Part shown: one piece after another, positions 1-6,682 of the stretch | Position numbering within the stretch: the first letter of the stretch is position 1 | Layout of the letters: each line of letters starts with the position of its first letter | Assembly (NCBI GenBank): GCA_937900165.1 | Contig: CALCCX010000098.1 | Coordinates: 1-9,459 of the forward strand | DNA: 9,459 nt | Direction: 5' to 3' | Source: an uncultured Acidimicrobiia bacterium | GTDB taxonomy: Bacteria > Actinomycetota > Acidimicrobiia > Spongiisociales > Spongiisociaceae | The notes under the pieces: model-generated | What the model was told of the DNA's origin: nothing | Databases searched by the model: none | The model's input: only the letters and a program-made list of their open reading frames with translations | Program-made: the position numbers and the translations under genes

Positions 1-112
1 TTGATCATTGTTACTGTGAGTCGGGTGAGTGTTTTTTTTTTTTTTTCAAGCAGAAGACGGCATACGAGATATATCAGTGTGACTGGAGTTCAGACGTGTG
101 CTCTTCCGATCT
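1..112. other. Illumina adapter and index contamination at contig end (not genomic)
   Basis: Bases 47-70 match the Illumina P7 flow-cell primer. Bases 71-78 (ATATCAGT) sit where the i7 index belongs and reverse-complement to ACTGATAT, which I recall as TruSeq index 25. Bases 79-112 match the TruSeq read-2 adapter, ending CTCTTCCGATCT. Bases 32-46 are 15 T, as expected from the T-linker of the grafted P7 oligo or from signal beyond the fragment end. Bases 1-31 have no recognisable identity and are probably noise calls. The whole stretch should be trimmed. No gene, terminator or promoter should be read from it. Confidence 0.97.
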
Positions 113-1096
113 GCCTCGATAGGCGACCCGGACCGTGTCCTGGCTGAGCGCTATTCCTGCAACGCCGAGCGCAGCGAGAATCCGACCCCAGTTCGGGTCC
201 CCTCCGTAGAACGACGATCGCACCAGTGCTGAGTCTGCAACCGCCATCCCCAAGGTTCTGGCCACCCTGTCATCGGCGGCGCCGGACAGGTTAATGGTTA
301 CAACCCGAGTTCCTCCCTCGGCGTCTGCGGCCATCTGCATGACGAGTTCGCGACATAGAGTGGTCAACTCCTCGCGAAACACTTCTGGGTCCGGCTCGAT
401 GCCTGAAGCGCCAGAGGCCAGCACTACCACCATGTCATTGGTGGATTGGCATCCGTCGATGTTGAGCTCGTTGAACGTCGATTCAACCGCCGCGCTCAGA
501 GCAGCTTGGAGCGTGGACGGATCGACTACGGCATCGGTTGTCAGGTAGGCGAGCATGGTCGCCATATTCGGGCGCACCATGCCTGAGCCTTTCGACATGC
601 CCCCGATCACGTAGCCTTTCGCTTGAACAACTGCCTCCTTGGTCACGTTGTCGGTTGTCAAGATTCCCCGAGCGGCCGCCTCGGCGCCTACCGGGTCGGC
701 GGCCAGGTCGGAGATCAGATCCGGAAGACGTCGACGCACCAGATGGTCCGGCAGGGTCGGCCCGATCGAGCCGGTGGTTGCCACCAACACCTCCTCTACC
801 TGGCATCCGATCAACTCGGCGGCGGTTTCCGCCACGCGGACGACGGCCTCCAGGCCGGGCCGACCGGTACCTGCGTTCGCACACCCAGAAGCGACAACGA
901 TCCCTCTGAGTCTGGGCTCGTTCAAGTGCAGGCGACCCAACTCGATCACAGGCGCGGCAGTCAGAGAGGTCGTGAACACGGCAGCAGCAACGGCGGGGGC
1001 GTCCGCCACCACCACAGCTACATCGAACGCATCATCCAGCTTGATCCCGCAATGTCCTCCGGCGGCCGCAAAACCCTCGGCCGCAGTAACGCTCAT
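113..1096 (-). CDS. argJ: Glutamate N-acetyltransferase / amino-acid N-acetyltransferase ArgJ, 3' end missing
   Basis: ArgJ moves the acetyl group from N-acetylornithine to glutamate in the cyclic arginine pathway; bifunctional forms also use acetyl-CoA. The genomic part codes for 328 residues; from memory the family is about 390-410, so roughly 60-80 C-terminal residues are lost. Visible motifs are the N-terminal GF.AAG..CGIK block (residues 8-19), the oxyanion-hole segment VATTGSIG (105-112), the self-cleavage site PNMATML with A179/T180 (T180 becoming the nucleophile of the beta chain), NIDGCQSTND (212-221) and GGDPNWGRI (298-306). The ATG at 1096 overlaps the argC stop as ATGA and has a G-rich ribosome site 5 nt upstream. 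Reading on past 113 enters adapter and adds RSEEHTSELQSH before a stop formed inside the index at 74-76; that tail is an artefact. Whether this copy is mono- or bifunctional cannot be told from sequence. Confidence 0.96.
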
Positions 1097-2124
1097 GGCA
1101 TCCCCCCTGTCGTCGACAGCCCGGCGGCCTCGTCGATGTCGAACATCAGGTTGGCCGCCTGAACGGCCTGACCCGCCGCACCCTTGATGAGGTTGTCGAT
1201 GGCAACAACCGCTATCGCCCGTCCGGCGTGCTCGTCAACGGCGACATGCACGATGGCTTTGTTCGACCCAACTACCCAGCGGGTATGGGGTGGACGATCC
1301 GAAACCTCGACGAACGGCTCTCGTGCATAGGCGTCAGACATTGCTTGCCGAAGGTCGTCCAACCCAGTCCCGTCGGTCAGCGGGGCCGAACAGGTGGACA
1401 GAAGCCCCCTTTGCATCGGCACGAGATGCGGAGTGAAACTCACGATGGGTCCAATCCCTGAGCTGGACTCGAGCGCCATTTCGATCTCGGGACGGTGGCG
1501 ATGCGATGCTATCGCGTAGGCGGCCACGCTCTCGTCGATCACCGAGTACATCAGACTGTCCGATGTCTTGCGACCGGCCCCACTCACCCCTGACAGCGCA
1601 TCCACCACTATTTGGGTGGGCTCGACGAGACCTCGTCTCAGGAGGGGGTCAAGGCCGAGCAGTGCGGCAGTCGGGTAACAACCAGGAGAGGCGACCAGAT
1701 CCGCCCCAACCAGTGAAGGTCTGAACAGCTCAGGCAGCCCGTAGGCCCAGGAGGCCAACATCTCCGGCAGAGGATGAGGCGAGCCGTAGGCGGATTCATA
1801 TCGGGCAGCGGTGTCGAGGCGATAGTCCGAACCGAGGTCGACCACCTTGGTTCCTCTCCGGTTCAGGCCCTCACCAATCTCCCAGGAAGCGCCATGAGGC
1901 AGAGCGAGAAAGGCCAGGTCGACGTCAGGCACGGCACCGAGCTCGCTGCCTCCTAGCATCCGCCCGCCTTCGTCCAGGTGGGGATGAACTTCGTTCAGCC
2001 GACTGCCGGCCTTGGAATGCGCGCCGAGATACCCGACCTCGAACGACGGGTGCGAGTCGATTAGCTTGATCAGCTCTGCGCCCACGTACCCGGATGCACC
2101 CAGGATTGCAACGTCATGTCCCAT
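1093..2124 (-). CDS. argC: N-acetyl-gamma-glutamyl-phosphate reductase ArgC
   Basis: ArgC catalyses the NADPH-dependent reduction of N-acetylglutamyl-phosphate to the semialdehyde, the third step of arginine synthesis, in the cytoplasm. The 343-residue protein is full length. The N-terminal Rossmann fold shows GASGYVGAEL (residues 9-18). The catalytic cysteine is C149 in SPGCYPTAALLGL, and the conserved histidine is H210 in HRHRPEIE. The C-terminal DNLIKGAAGQAVQAAN block (310-325) is typical of the family. The ATG at 2124 follows a GAGGT ribosome site 10 nt or so upstream and an 87-nt leader from a likely promoter at 2218-2246. The stop overlaps the argJ start by ATGA, so the pair is one transcript, presumably continuing to argB and argD beyond the lost contig end. 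Confidence 0.97.
   Translation of the reverse strand: MGHDVAILGASGYVGAELIKLIDSHPSFEVGYLGAHSKAGSRLNEVHPHLDEGGRMLGGSELGAVPDVDLAFLALPHGASWEIGEGLNRRGTKVVDLGSDYRLDTAARYESAYGSPHPLPEMLASWAYGLPELFRPSLVGADLVASPGCYPTAALLGLDPLLRRGLVEPTQIVVDALSGVSGAGRKTSDSLMYSVIDESVAAYAIASHRHRPEIEMALESSSGIGPIVSFTPHLVPMQRGLLSTCSAPLTDGTGLDDLRQAMSDAYAREPFVEVSDRPPHTRWVVGSNKAIVHVAVDEHAGRAIAVVAIDNLIKGAAGQAVQAANLMFDIDEAAGLSTTGGMP
1102..1107 (-). promoter_or_regulatory. Ribosome binding site of argJ
   Basis: The minus strand reads AGGGGGGATGCC just before the argJ ATG: a run of six G with a 5-nt spacer, lying inside the last codons of argC. Together with the ATGA stop/start overlap this supports coupled translation of argC and argJ. 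Confidence 0.6.
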
Positions 2125-2133
2125 TCGGCCCGA

Positions 2134-2138
2134 ACCTC
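2134..2138 (-). promoter_or_regulatory. Ribosome binding site of argC
   Basis: GAGGT on the minus strand lies 9 nt before the argC ATG (5' part of GAGGTTCGGGCCGA-ATG). It supports the start at 2124. This differs from the HDAC and CCA enzyme genes in the window, where no clear ribosome site is visible. Confidence 0.5.
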
Positions 2139-2217
2139 ATCTCCATCAGCATCTCGCAACCACCTTTGACAACTTCTTCAAGACAACATTCTCCCGGACG
2201 AACATCCCTGAGTACGA

Positions 2218-2246
2218 ATTATACGCATATACGCATATTCCTGCAA
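2218..2246 (-). promoter_or_regulatory. Putative promoter of the argCJ operon
   Basis: On the minus strand a perfect TATAAT (2223 down to 2218) sits 17 bp from TTGCAG (2246 down to 2241), a three-of-six match to the -35 consensus. Transcription would start near 2211, giving a leader of about 87 nt before the argC ATG. The spacer is occupied by two tandem copies of an 8-bp motif, and a 10-bp palindrome AAGAGCTCTT (2245-2254) overlaps the -35 edge. The region is strikingly AT-rich against its surroundings. Control by ArgR, the usual arginine repressor, is an inference only: no clean ARG-box palindrome is visible. Confidence 0.5.
2221..2236. repeat. Tandem 8-bp direct repeat in the argC promoter spacer
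   Basis: ATACGCAT occurs twice without a gap (2221-2228 and 2229-2236), followed by AT. On the minus strand this reads as two ATGCGTAT units between the -35 and -10 boxes. Its placement on one face of the promoter, with 8-bp spacing, makes it a candidate repressor-binding site. Confidence 0.7.
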
Positions 2247-2271
2247 GAGCTCTTTCGATTGATCCTCCCGC

Positions 2272-3867
2272 CTACCCCAGGTCAGGAGGGCTCAGGCCTT
2301 GGCTGGGGATTGCAGGCATCTGGCGGTCTGTGAGCCAACTCGAGAAAAAGTCTTCTAAATCCCTGTTGGAAATCTCTTCGACCAACGAGACAAAATCATC
2401 CGTGTCTGCCGACGAGTATGCAAATCGACTTGCATACTCGGCAACCGCCTCGAAGAAGTCATCGTCGCCTATCTCCGCTCGCAATGCATGCAAGACCAAC
2501 GCTCCTCTCAGATAGACGGACTGGTTGAAAAGATCATTGGCCGGAGGAATGCCGGGCGGCGGGAAATTGTCATCAATGACCGACCCGATCTGTGATTCGG
2601 GGATTCCCCTGGAAAGAAACTCGCTCCCTGAAATGAGAGCGTAGTTTTCTGCCGCTAGGTCGTCGGTGTCGTCCAGGCCCAGAGTGGTTGACGTCCAGAC
2701 CCACTCGAAATAGGTGGCGAATCCTTCATTCAGCCATATGTCGTCCCAACTCTTGGGAGTTACCGAATTGCCAAACCACTGATGGACCACCTCATGCACC
2801 ACAATCGACTCCTGATAAGAAATGGCGCTGGGTGAGACCGGGAAAGTGGAGAGTGACTGAGTTTCGAGCGCAGCAAACGCTCCCGTTGCCGACTCGACCA
2901 CCAATGCCCCGTAGGTCTCGAACGGGTACGGGCCGAACAGGCCCTCGAAGAACTCGACCATCTCGCCTTGTCCCGAAAAAGAATCACGGACGCCCTGACC
3001 GACAGGACTTTCGAAATAGTTCCTGATCGGCACTCCCGAACTGGTCACGGATTCCGTCTCGTCGAACTGACCAATTCCAAGAGCTACCAAGTAGGTGGCC
3101 ATGGGAAACCGGTGATCCCACACATACGTCGTCTCACCGTTGTTCTCGATGACATCCACCAACTCACCGTTCGCCACGACCTGCAGGGAGGACGGAACAG
3201 TGACCGAGATGGTCCACGTCGCCTTGTCGCTCGGGTGCTCGTTGAGCGGCATGAACGACGAGGCGGCGTCTGGCTCGGTCATCACATGAACCCCATCAGT
3301 GCCTCCGAACCAGCCGATGTCTCTTCCGAATGCCTGGCTGTCCACCAACGTTGGAAATCCGACGTAGTCGACGACAGTGGTGAATGCTTCGTCTGCCCCG
3401 ATCACGAAATCGTCGGGCGTGATGACGAGTTCCCGTTCCGATTGCTCGAACCGGACCCTGGTTCCGTTGACCGTCACTGAACGCACGGTCATCTGCCTGA
3501 GGTCGAGATTGAAGGAACTGAGGTTCTGAGTCGCCACCGCATTGATGGTGACCAGCCCCTCCAGAGTGTTCTCGGACGGCTGATAGCGGAGCCTGACGTC
3601 GTAATGCTCAACGTCGTACCCGCCGTTCCCGAGGCCGGGGTACAGAGGATCGCCAAGGCCGGCCGAGCCTGCGGTCCCGACCCTGGCCGTGGTCGTTGTG
3701 AGGTCTTTGGCGCCTTCGGTCGATTGGGAACCGGCGACCGGCCCGACGACTTCTGTTCCGGTCGTCATCGAGGTGGGGATCGGACCGCCCTCGTCGCCGC
3801 CCATCACGAACAGGGCCGCGGCCATCACTACCGCGATGGAACCGACAACTGCGAACGCCCACTTCAC
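2272..3867 (-). CDS. Membrane-anchored M1-family zinc metallopeptidase
   Basis: A gluzincin aminopeptidase-like enzyme of 531 residues. Residues 4-22 form one hydrophobic segment, a signal anchor or uncleaved signal, followed by a Thr/Ser/Gly-rich linker to about residue 78, so the catalytic part should lie outside the cytoplasmic membrane. The beta-rich N-terminal domain spans about 80-270. Zinc ligands are H358 and H362 in HEVVH and E381, exactly 18 residues on, in LNEGFATYFE. Y452 in VYLRGALVLHALR fits the catalytic tyrosine. The GAMEN exopeptidase motif is replaced by FAALETQ, keeping its glutamate at E335. The C-terminal part is short, without the long helical domain of PepN. The start is GTG at 3867: it is the only usual start codon after an in-frame stop at 3943, it has no clear ribosome site, and it lies 13 nt after the CCA enzyme stop, suggesting co-transcription. 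The substrate is unknown. Confidence 0.93.
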   Translation of the reverse strand: MKWAFAVVGSIAVVMAAALFVMGGDEGGPIPTSMTTGTEVVGPVAGSQSTEGAKDLTTTTARVGTAGSAGLGDPLYPGLGNGGYDVEHYDVRLRYQPSENTLEGLVTINAVATQNLSSFNLDLRQMTVRSVTVNGTRVRFEQSERELVITPDDFVIGADEAFTTVVDYVGFPTLVDSQAFGRDIGWFGGTDGVHVMTEPDAASSFMPLNEHPSDKATWTISVTVPSSLQVVANGELVDVIENNGETTYVWDHRFPMATYLVALGIGQFDETESVTSSGVPIRNYFESPVGQGVRDSFSGQGEMVEFFEGLFGPYPFETYGALVVESATGAFAALETQSLSTFPVSPSAISYQESIVVHEVVHQWFGNSVTPKSWDDIWLNEGFATYFEWVWTSTTLGLDDTDDLAAENYALISGSEFLSRGIPESQIGSVIDDNFPPPGIPPANDLFNQSVYLRGALVLHALRAEIGDDDFFEAVAEYASRFAYSSADTDDFVSLVEEISNRDLEDFFSSWLTDRQMPAIPSQGLSPPDLG

Positions 3868-3880
3868 GTCGTAGCCGGCT

Positions 3881-5302
3881 TCACGTGGCTTGCCGCTCCC
3901 CCGGATCGCCGTGACCCTCTTCGATCGACCATTCGCGCACCATCACGAAGGCCTGCTCGGGTTCGAATGGTCCTTCTTCTATCCGGTGCTCCAAGAGCCG
4001 TTTTACGAAGGACCCCACCAACGGACCCGGCTCGATCCCCAGGTAGTCCATTATGTCATTGCCGTTGATTGGAGGCCGTAGCGCATCTAGTTGCTCTTTC
4101 TGCCTCAGCTCGGCGATCCGTTCTTCGAGTTCGTCGATTCGTTTTTGGATCTGACGCGCTCGCTTTTCGTTGCCGGTGGTCACATCACAGCGGACCAACT
4201 CGTTGAGCTCATCCAGGAGTGGTCCCGCATCCCTCACATAACGTCGTACGGCCGAATCTGTCCAGCCCATCTTGAATGTGTGGGGGCGCATGTGTAGAAA
4301 CACCAGGGTTCCGACATCCTCGACGACGGTCTTCGGAAAGCGCAGTTCCTTGAGCCTGCGCCTCGTCAAGCGCGCCCCGGCCACCTCGTGGTGATGAAAG
4401 GTGACCTTGCGTCCCTCGTACTGACGGGTCTGGGGTTTGCCGACATCATGGAACAAACCGGCGAGTCGAGCTGTGAGATTCGGGGATGTCTTGGCCATGA
4501 CCGCAATCGAATGGGCGAGAACGTCCTTGTGCTGATGAACCGGATCTTGCTCCATGGACAAGGCCGAGATTTCGGGGATGAATAGATCAGCAAGACCGGA
4601 TTCGACCAACTGGGCGACAGCGGGTGCGACGTATCTTCCGACGACCAGCTTGGAGAACTCATCACGAATCCTTTCTGCGCTGACAATTGAAAGTCGATCT
4701 TTCATCTCGTCGACGGCTTCCAGTTCGTCTCGTCCAGGGTTGAAGCCAAGCTGGGCCATGAATCGAATGAGACGAAGCATTCTCAGCGGATCGTCGGAAA
4801 AAGAGATATCGGGACCAAGCGGGGTGCGGAGGGCCTTGGTTGCAACATCGCCGGCCCCGCCATGTGGATCGATCAGTTTCGGCGAATCCACGCCAAGCCG
4901 AATGGCCATTGCATTGACGGTGAAATCCCGACGCGCCAGATCATCTGTGATCGAATCGCCAAACCGCACGGATGGCTTCCGGCTATCGGTGAGGTACACG
5001 TCTGAACGAAAGGTGGTTATCTCGTACGTGCGACCGTCCCGCACCGCTCCGATGGTGCCAAATTGCTCGCCAACCGTATAGAGGTCGTCTGCCCAATCCC
5101 GTACGAGAGCCTTGATCTCCTCCGGCCTCGCGTCCGTTGTGAAATCGAGATCGGAAGACCCAATGTCATCTTCGTGTCCTCCCAGCAGTGCATCTCTGAC
5201 CGACCCGCCAACCAGGTAGAACTCCTTGCCCGCTTGAACGAACCGGTCGGCCAGGTCGGCAGGAGGGCCGTGCCCGATCCATTGCAGTCTCGATGGAATC
5301 AT
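3881..5302 (-). CDS. cca: CCA tRNA nucleotidyltransferase with HD domain
   Basis: This class II nucleotidyltransferase adds or repairs the 3' CCA end of tRNAs; actinobacterial orthologues are often named pcnA. The protein has 473 residues. The catalytic head shows VGGSVRDALLG (residues 31-41), the metal-binding aspartates in DLDFTTDARP (51-60), RRDFTVNAMA (124-133) and DDPLRMLRLIRF (170-181), then AERIRDEFSKL (209-219). An HD domain follows from about 255, with H264, FHDVGKP containing H285/D286, and HHHEVAGARL (303-312); this suggests phosphohydrolase activity, though that is unproven. Residues 378-405 are a charged, probably coiled helix, followed by a tRNA-binding tail. ATG 5302 is the only usual start codon after an upstream in-frame stop. 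It lacks a ribosome site but has TATCCT 7 nt before it, so the mRNA may be leaderless. A poly(A) polymerase role cannot be excluded by sequence alone. Confidence 0.95.
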   Translation of the reverse strand: MIPSRLQWIGHGPPADLADRFVQAGKEFYLVGGSVRDALLGGHEDDIGSSDLDFTTDARPEEIKALVRDWADDLYTVGEQFGTIGAVRDGRTYEITTFRSDVYLTDSRKPSVRFGDSITDDLARRDFTVNAMAIRLGVDSPKLIDPHGGAGDVATKALRTPLGPDISFSDDPLRMLRLIRFMAQLGFNPGRDELEAVDEMKDRLSIVSAERIRDEFSKLVVGRYVAPAVAQLVESGLADLFIPEISALSMEQDPVHQHKDVLAHSIAVMAKTSPNLTARLAGLFHDVGKPQTRQYEGRKVTFHHHEVAGARLTRRRLKELRFPKTVVEDVGTLVFLHMRPHTFKMGWTDSAVRRYVRDAGPLLDELNELVRCDVTTGNEKRARQIQKRIDELEERIAELRQKEQLDALRPPINGNDIMDYLGIEPGPLVGSFVKRLLEHRIEEGPFEPEQAFVMVREWSIEEGHGDPGERQAT

Positions 5303-5309
5303 GACGCAC

Positions 5310-5315
5310 AGGATA
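5310..5315 (-). promoter_or_regulatory. Putative -10 box of the CCA enzyme gene (leaderless)
   Basis: TATCCT on the minus strand ends 7 nt before the ATG at 5302, so transcription would begin at or next to the start codon. No -35 box is recognisable, and the strong hairpin at 5334-5372 occupies that position. No ribosome binding site is visible, which fits a leaderless mRNA. Confidence 0.4.
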
Positions 5316-5333
5316 TTGCGCGATGGGTGTACG

Positions 5334-5372
5334 CGACGAAACCGCGGACCCTGGACTGCCGCGGCTTCGTCG
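5334..5372 (-). other. Long hairpin between pilT and the CCA enzyme gene
   Basis: CGACGAAACCGCGG (5334-5347) and CCGCGGCTTCGTCG (5359-5372) flank an 11-nt loop. In a minus-strand transcript all 14 positions pair, with one G-U wobble; on the plus strand that position is an A-C mismatch. The strand preference suggests RNA made from the minus strand. No U-run follows, so it is not a classical intrinsic terminator. It ends 31 nt before the CCA enzyme ATG and may stop or process pilT read-through, or act as an operator. Confidence 0.75.
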
Positions 5373-5408
5373 GTTCGCAGAGCCTCCGAGGAGCCATCTG
5401 CATGAGAA

Positions 5409-5427
5409 CGACGAGGCTGTTTCGTCG
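5409..5427 (-). other. Short hairpin downstream of pilT
   Basis: CGACGA (5409-5414) and TCGTCG (5422-5427) make a 6-bp stem around a 7-nt loop, starting 46 nt beyond the pilT stop. On the minus strand a weak TTCT run follows. It could be a poor terminator for pilT. It shares TTCGTCGGT with the right arm of the larger hairpin (5366-5374 and 5421-5429). Confidence 0.4.
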
Positions 5428-5473
5428 GTCCCAGATCTGAGATGTTGTTCCGTTGGTCGGGTTCGGATCAGTC

Positions 5474-6556
5474 CTAGACGGCCACCAACCCCGACCTCTC
5501 GGCCTTGACCCGAAGGTCATGGGGGTTCGAGGCTGAGGCCAACGCAATTTCGAAGCTGATCTTGCCGACCTCAAACAGCTTGAGGATTGCCTGATCGAAG
5601 GTTTGCATGCCGTAGAACTCTGACTCCTTGATCACGTCTTCAAGGGTGTGGGTCTGTTTCTCATCGACGATCCGATCAAAGACCCTGCCGTTCATCGTGA
5701 GAACTTCAAGGGCCGGCACCCGGCCGGATTCATCGACGGTTTCCATTAGCCGCTGGCTGATGACGCCCTTGAGTCCACCGGCGAGCTGGAGGCGCGCCTG
5801 TTTTTGCTGATAGGGCGGAAAGAAGTCGATCACCCGGTTGACGGTCTCCGTCGCGTCGATGGTGTGCAGGGTCGAAAAGACGAGGTGCCCGGTCTCCGCG
5901 GCCTGAAGCGCTGCACGAACGGTCTCGGTGTCTCGCATCTCACCGATGACGATCACGTCAGGATCTTGGCGAAGAACCCTCTTGAGAGCCTCGCTGAAAC
6001 TCCTGGTGTCCATTCCAATTTCACGCTGAGAGATGATCGACTTCTGATCATTGTGGAGGACTTCAATCGGATCTTCGATCGTGACGATATTCACGGCTCG
6101 GTTCTGGTTCATGTAGTCAACCATCGCCGCAACCGTCGTGGTCTTGCCAGAACCGGTTGGCCCGGTCACCAGGACCAGTCCGCGCTGCTCCATACACAAT
6201 TTCGAGAGGACCTGAGGCAGCCCGAGCTCGGAGAAACTCGGCATCGAGTTCTGAACCTGGCGGAGCACCAGTCCCACGGAACCCCTCTGGCGGAAGACGT
6301 TGATACGGAACCGGCCGAGCTCCTGCTTCCCATATGCGAAGTCCGCTTCGTTCATTTCTCGGAATTCTTTGGCACCTTTCTGGGTGAAGATGCTCTCAGC
6401 GTATGACTCGGCGTCTTGTGGGGTGAGAGTGTGCAGGTTGGTCGGATGCAGCTCGCCGTCGATGCGCATCACCGGCGGAGATCCAACCTTGAGGTGCAAG
6501 TCGGACGCCCCGACTTCGATCATCTTTTGCAGAAGGTCGTCCAAGGGTGCAGGCAT
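5474..6556 (-). CDS. pilT: Type IV pilus retraction ATPase PilT
   Basis: PilT is a hexameric cytoplasmic ATPase that depolymerises type IV pili for twitching or DNA uptake. This copy has 360 residues, a normal length. A PAS-like N-terminal domain (about 1-100) carries the usual GASDLHLKVGSPP block (16-28). The RecA-like core has Walker A GPTGSGKTT (132-140), an Asp box IEDPIEVLH (160-168), Walker B DPDVIVIGEMRD with E206, and a His box STLHTIDATETVNRVIDFFP (228-247). The C-terminus has FYGMQTFDQAI (314-324) and SASNPHDL (341-348), but the AIRNLIRE motif of proteobacterial PilT is replaced by GRVFDRIVDE (290-299). ATG 6556 has only a weak AGGA about 13 nt upstream. The 126-bp gap to the HDAC gene holds no clear promoter, so it may be read from upstream. 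No pilin, PilB, PilC or PilM gene lies nearby. A PilU-like accessory role is possible. Confidence 0.95.
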   Translation of the reverse strand: MPAPLDDLLQKMIEVGASDLHLKVGSPPVMRIDGELHPTNLHTLTPQDAESYAESIFTQKGAKEFREMNEADFAYGKQELGRFRINVFRQRGSVGLVLRQVQNSMPSFSELGLPQVLSKLCMEQRGLVLVTGPTGSGKTTTVAAMVDYMNQNRAVNIVTIEDPIEVLHNDQKSIISQREIGMDTRSFSEALKRVLRQDPDVIVIGEMRDTETVRAALQAAETGHLVFSTLHTIDATETVNRVIDFFPPYQQKQARLQLAGGLKGVISQRLMETVDESGRVPALEVLTMNGRVFDRIVDEKQTHTLEDVIKESEFYGMQTFDQAILKLFEVGKISFEIALASASNPHDLRVKAERSGLVAV

Positions 6557-6682
6557 CAGTAGGTCAAGTCCTATTCACTCTGAGTGGTCAAACGTGCAAT
6601 CAGAACCAAGCTATCGGCACTCTTCGTGAGAATCCTGAGAGGTTTGGCAAGCAGCCACCCGATCAGCCGTCAGCTTGGAAAG

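Noticed and set aside
32..46. T-run resembling a terminator tail or a homopolymer locus
   Set aside because: It directly adjoins the P7 primer sequence and is explained by the adapter linker, not by the genome.
74..112. Apparent natural C-terminal tail and stop codon of ArgJ
   Set aside because: The 12 residues and the stop are encoded by the TruSeq adapter and index. ArgJ homologues continue with conserved residues instead.
1107..1119. 13-bp palindrome CTGTCG-T-CGACAG before argJ
   Set aside because: It lies in argC codons, its one-base centre cannot form an RNA hairpin, and nothing else supports a site.
623..1187. Two long plus-strand reading frames across argJ and the argC end
   Set aside because: They are antisense to argJ, whose motifs are clear. 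They are rich in Arg, Ser, Pro and Gly, with no recognisable domain, as expected from open antisense frames in GC-rich DNA.
5804..6406. 200-codon plus-strand reading frame
   Set aside because: It lies wholly antisense to the pilT ATPase core and has no family motif.
6576..6586. CACTC-T-GAGTG palindrome and TTGCAC as a pilT promoter or operator
   Set aside because: No acceptable -10 box lies at a suitable distance from TTGCAC, and the palindrome is short.
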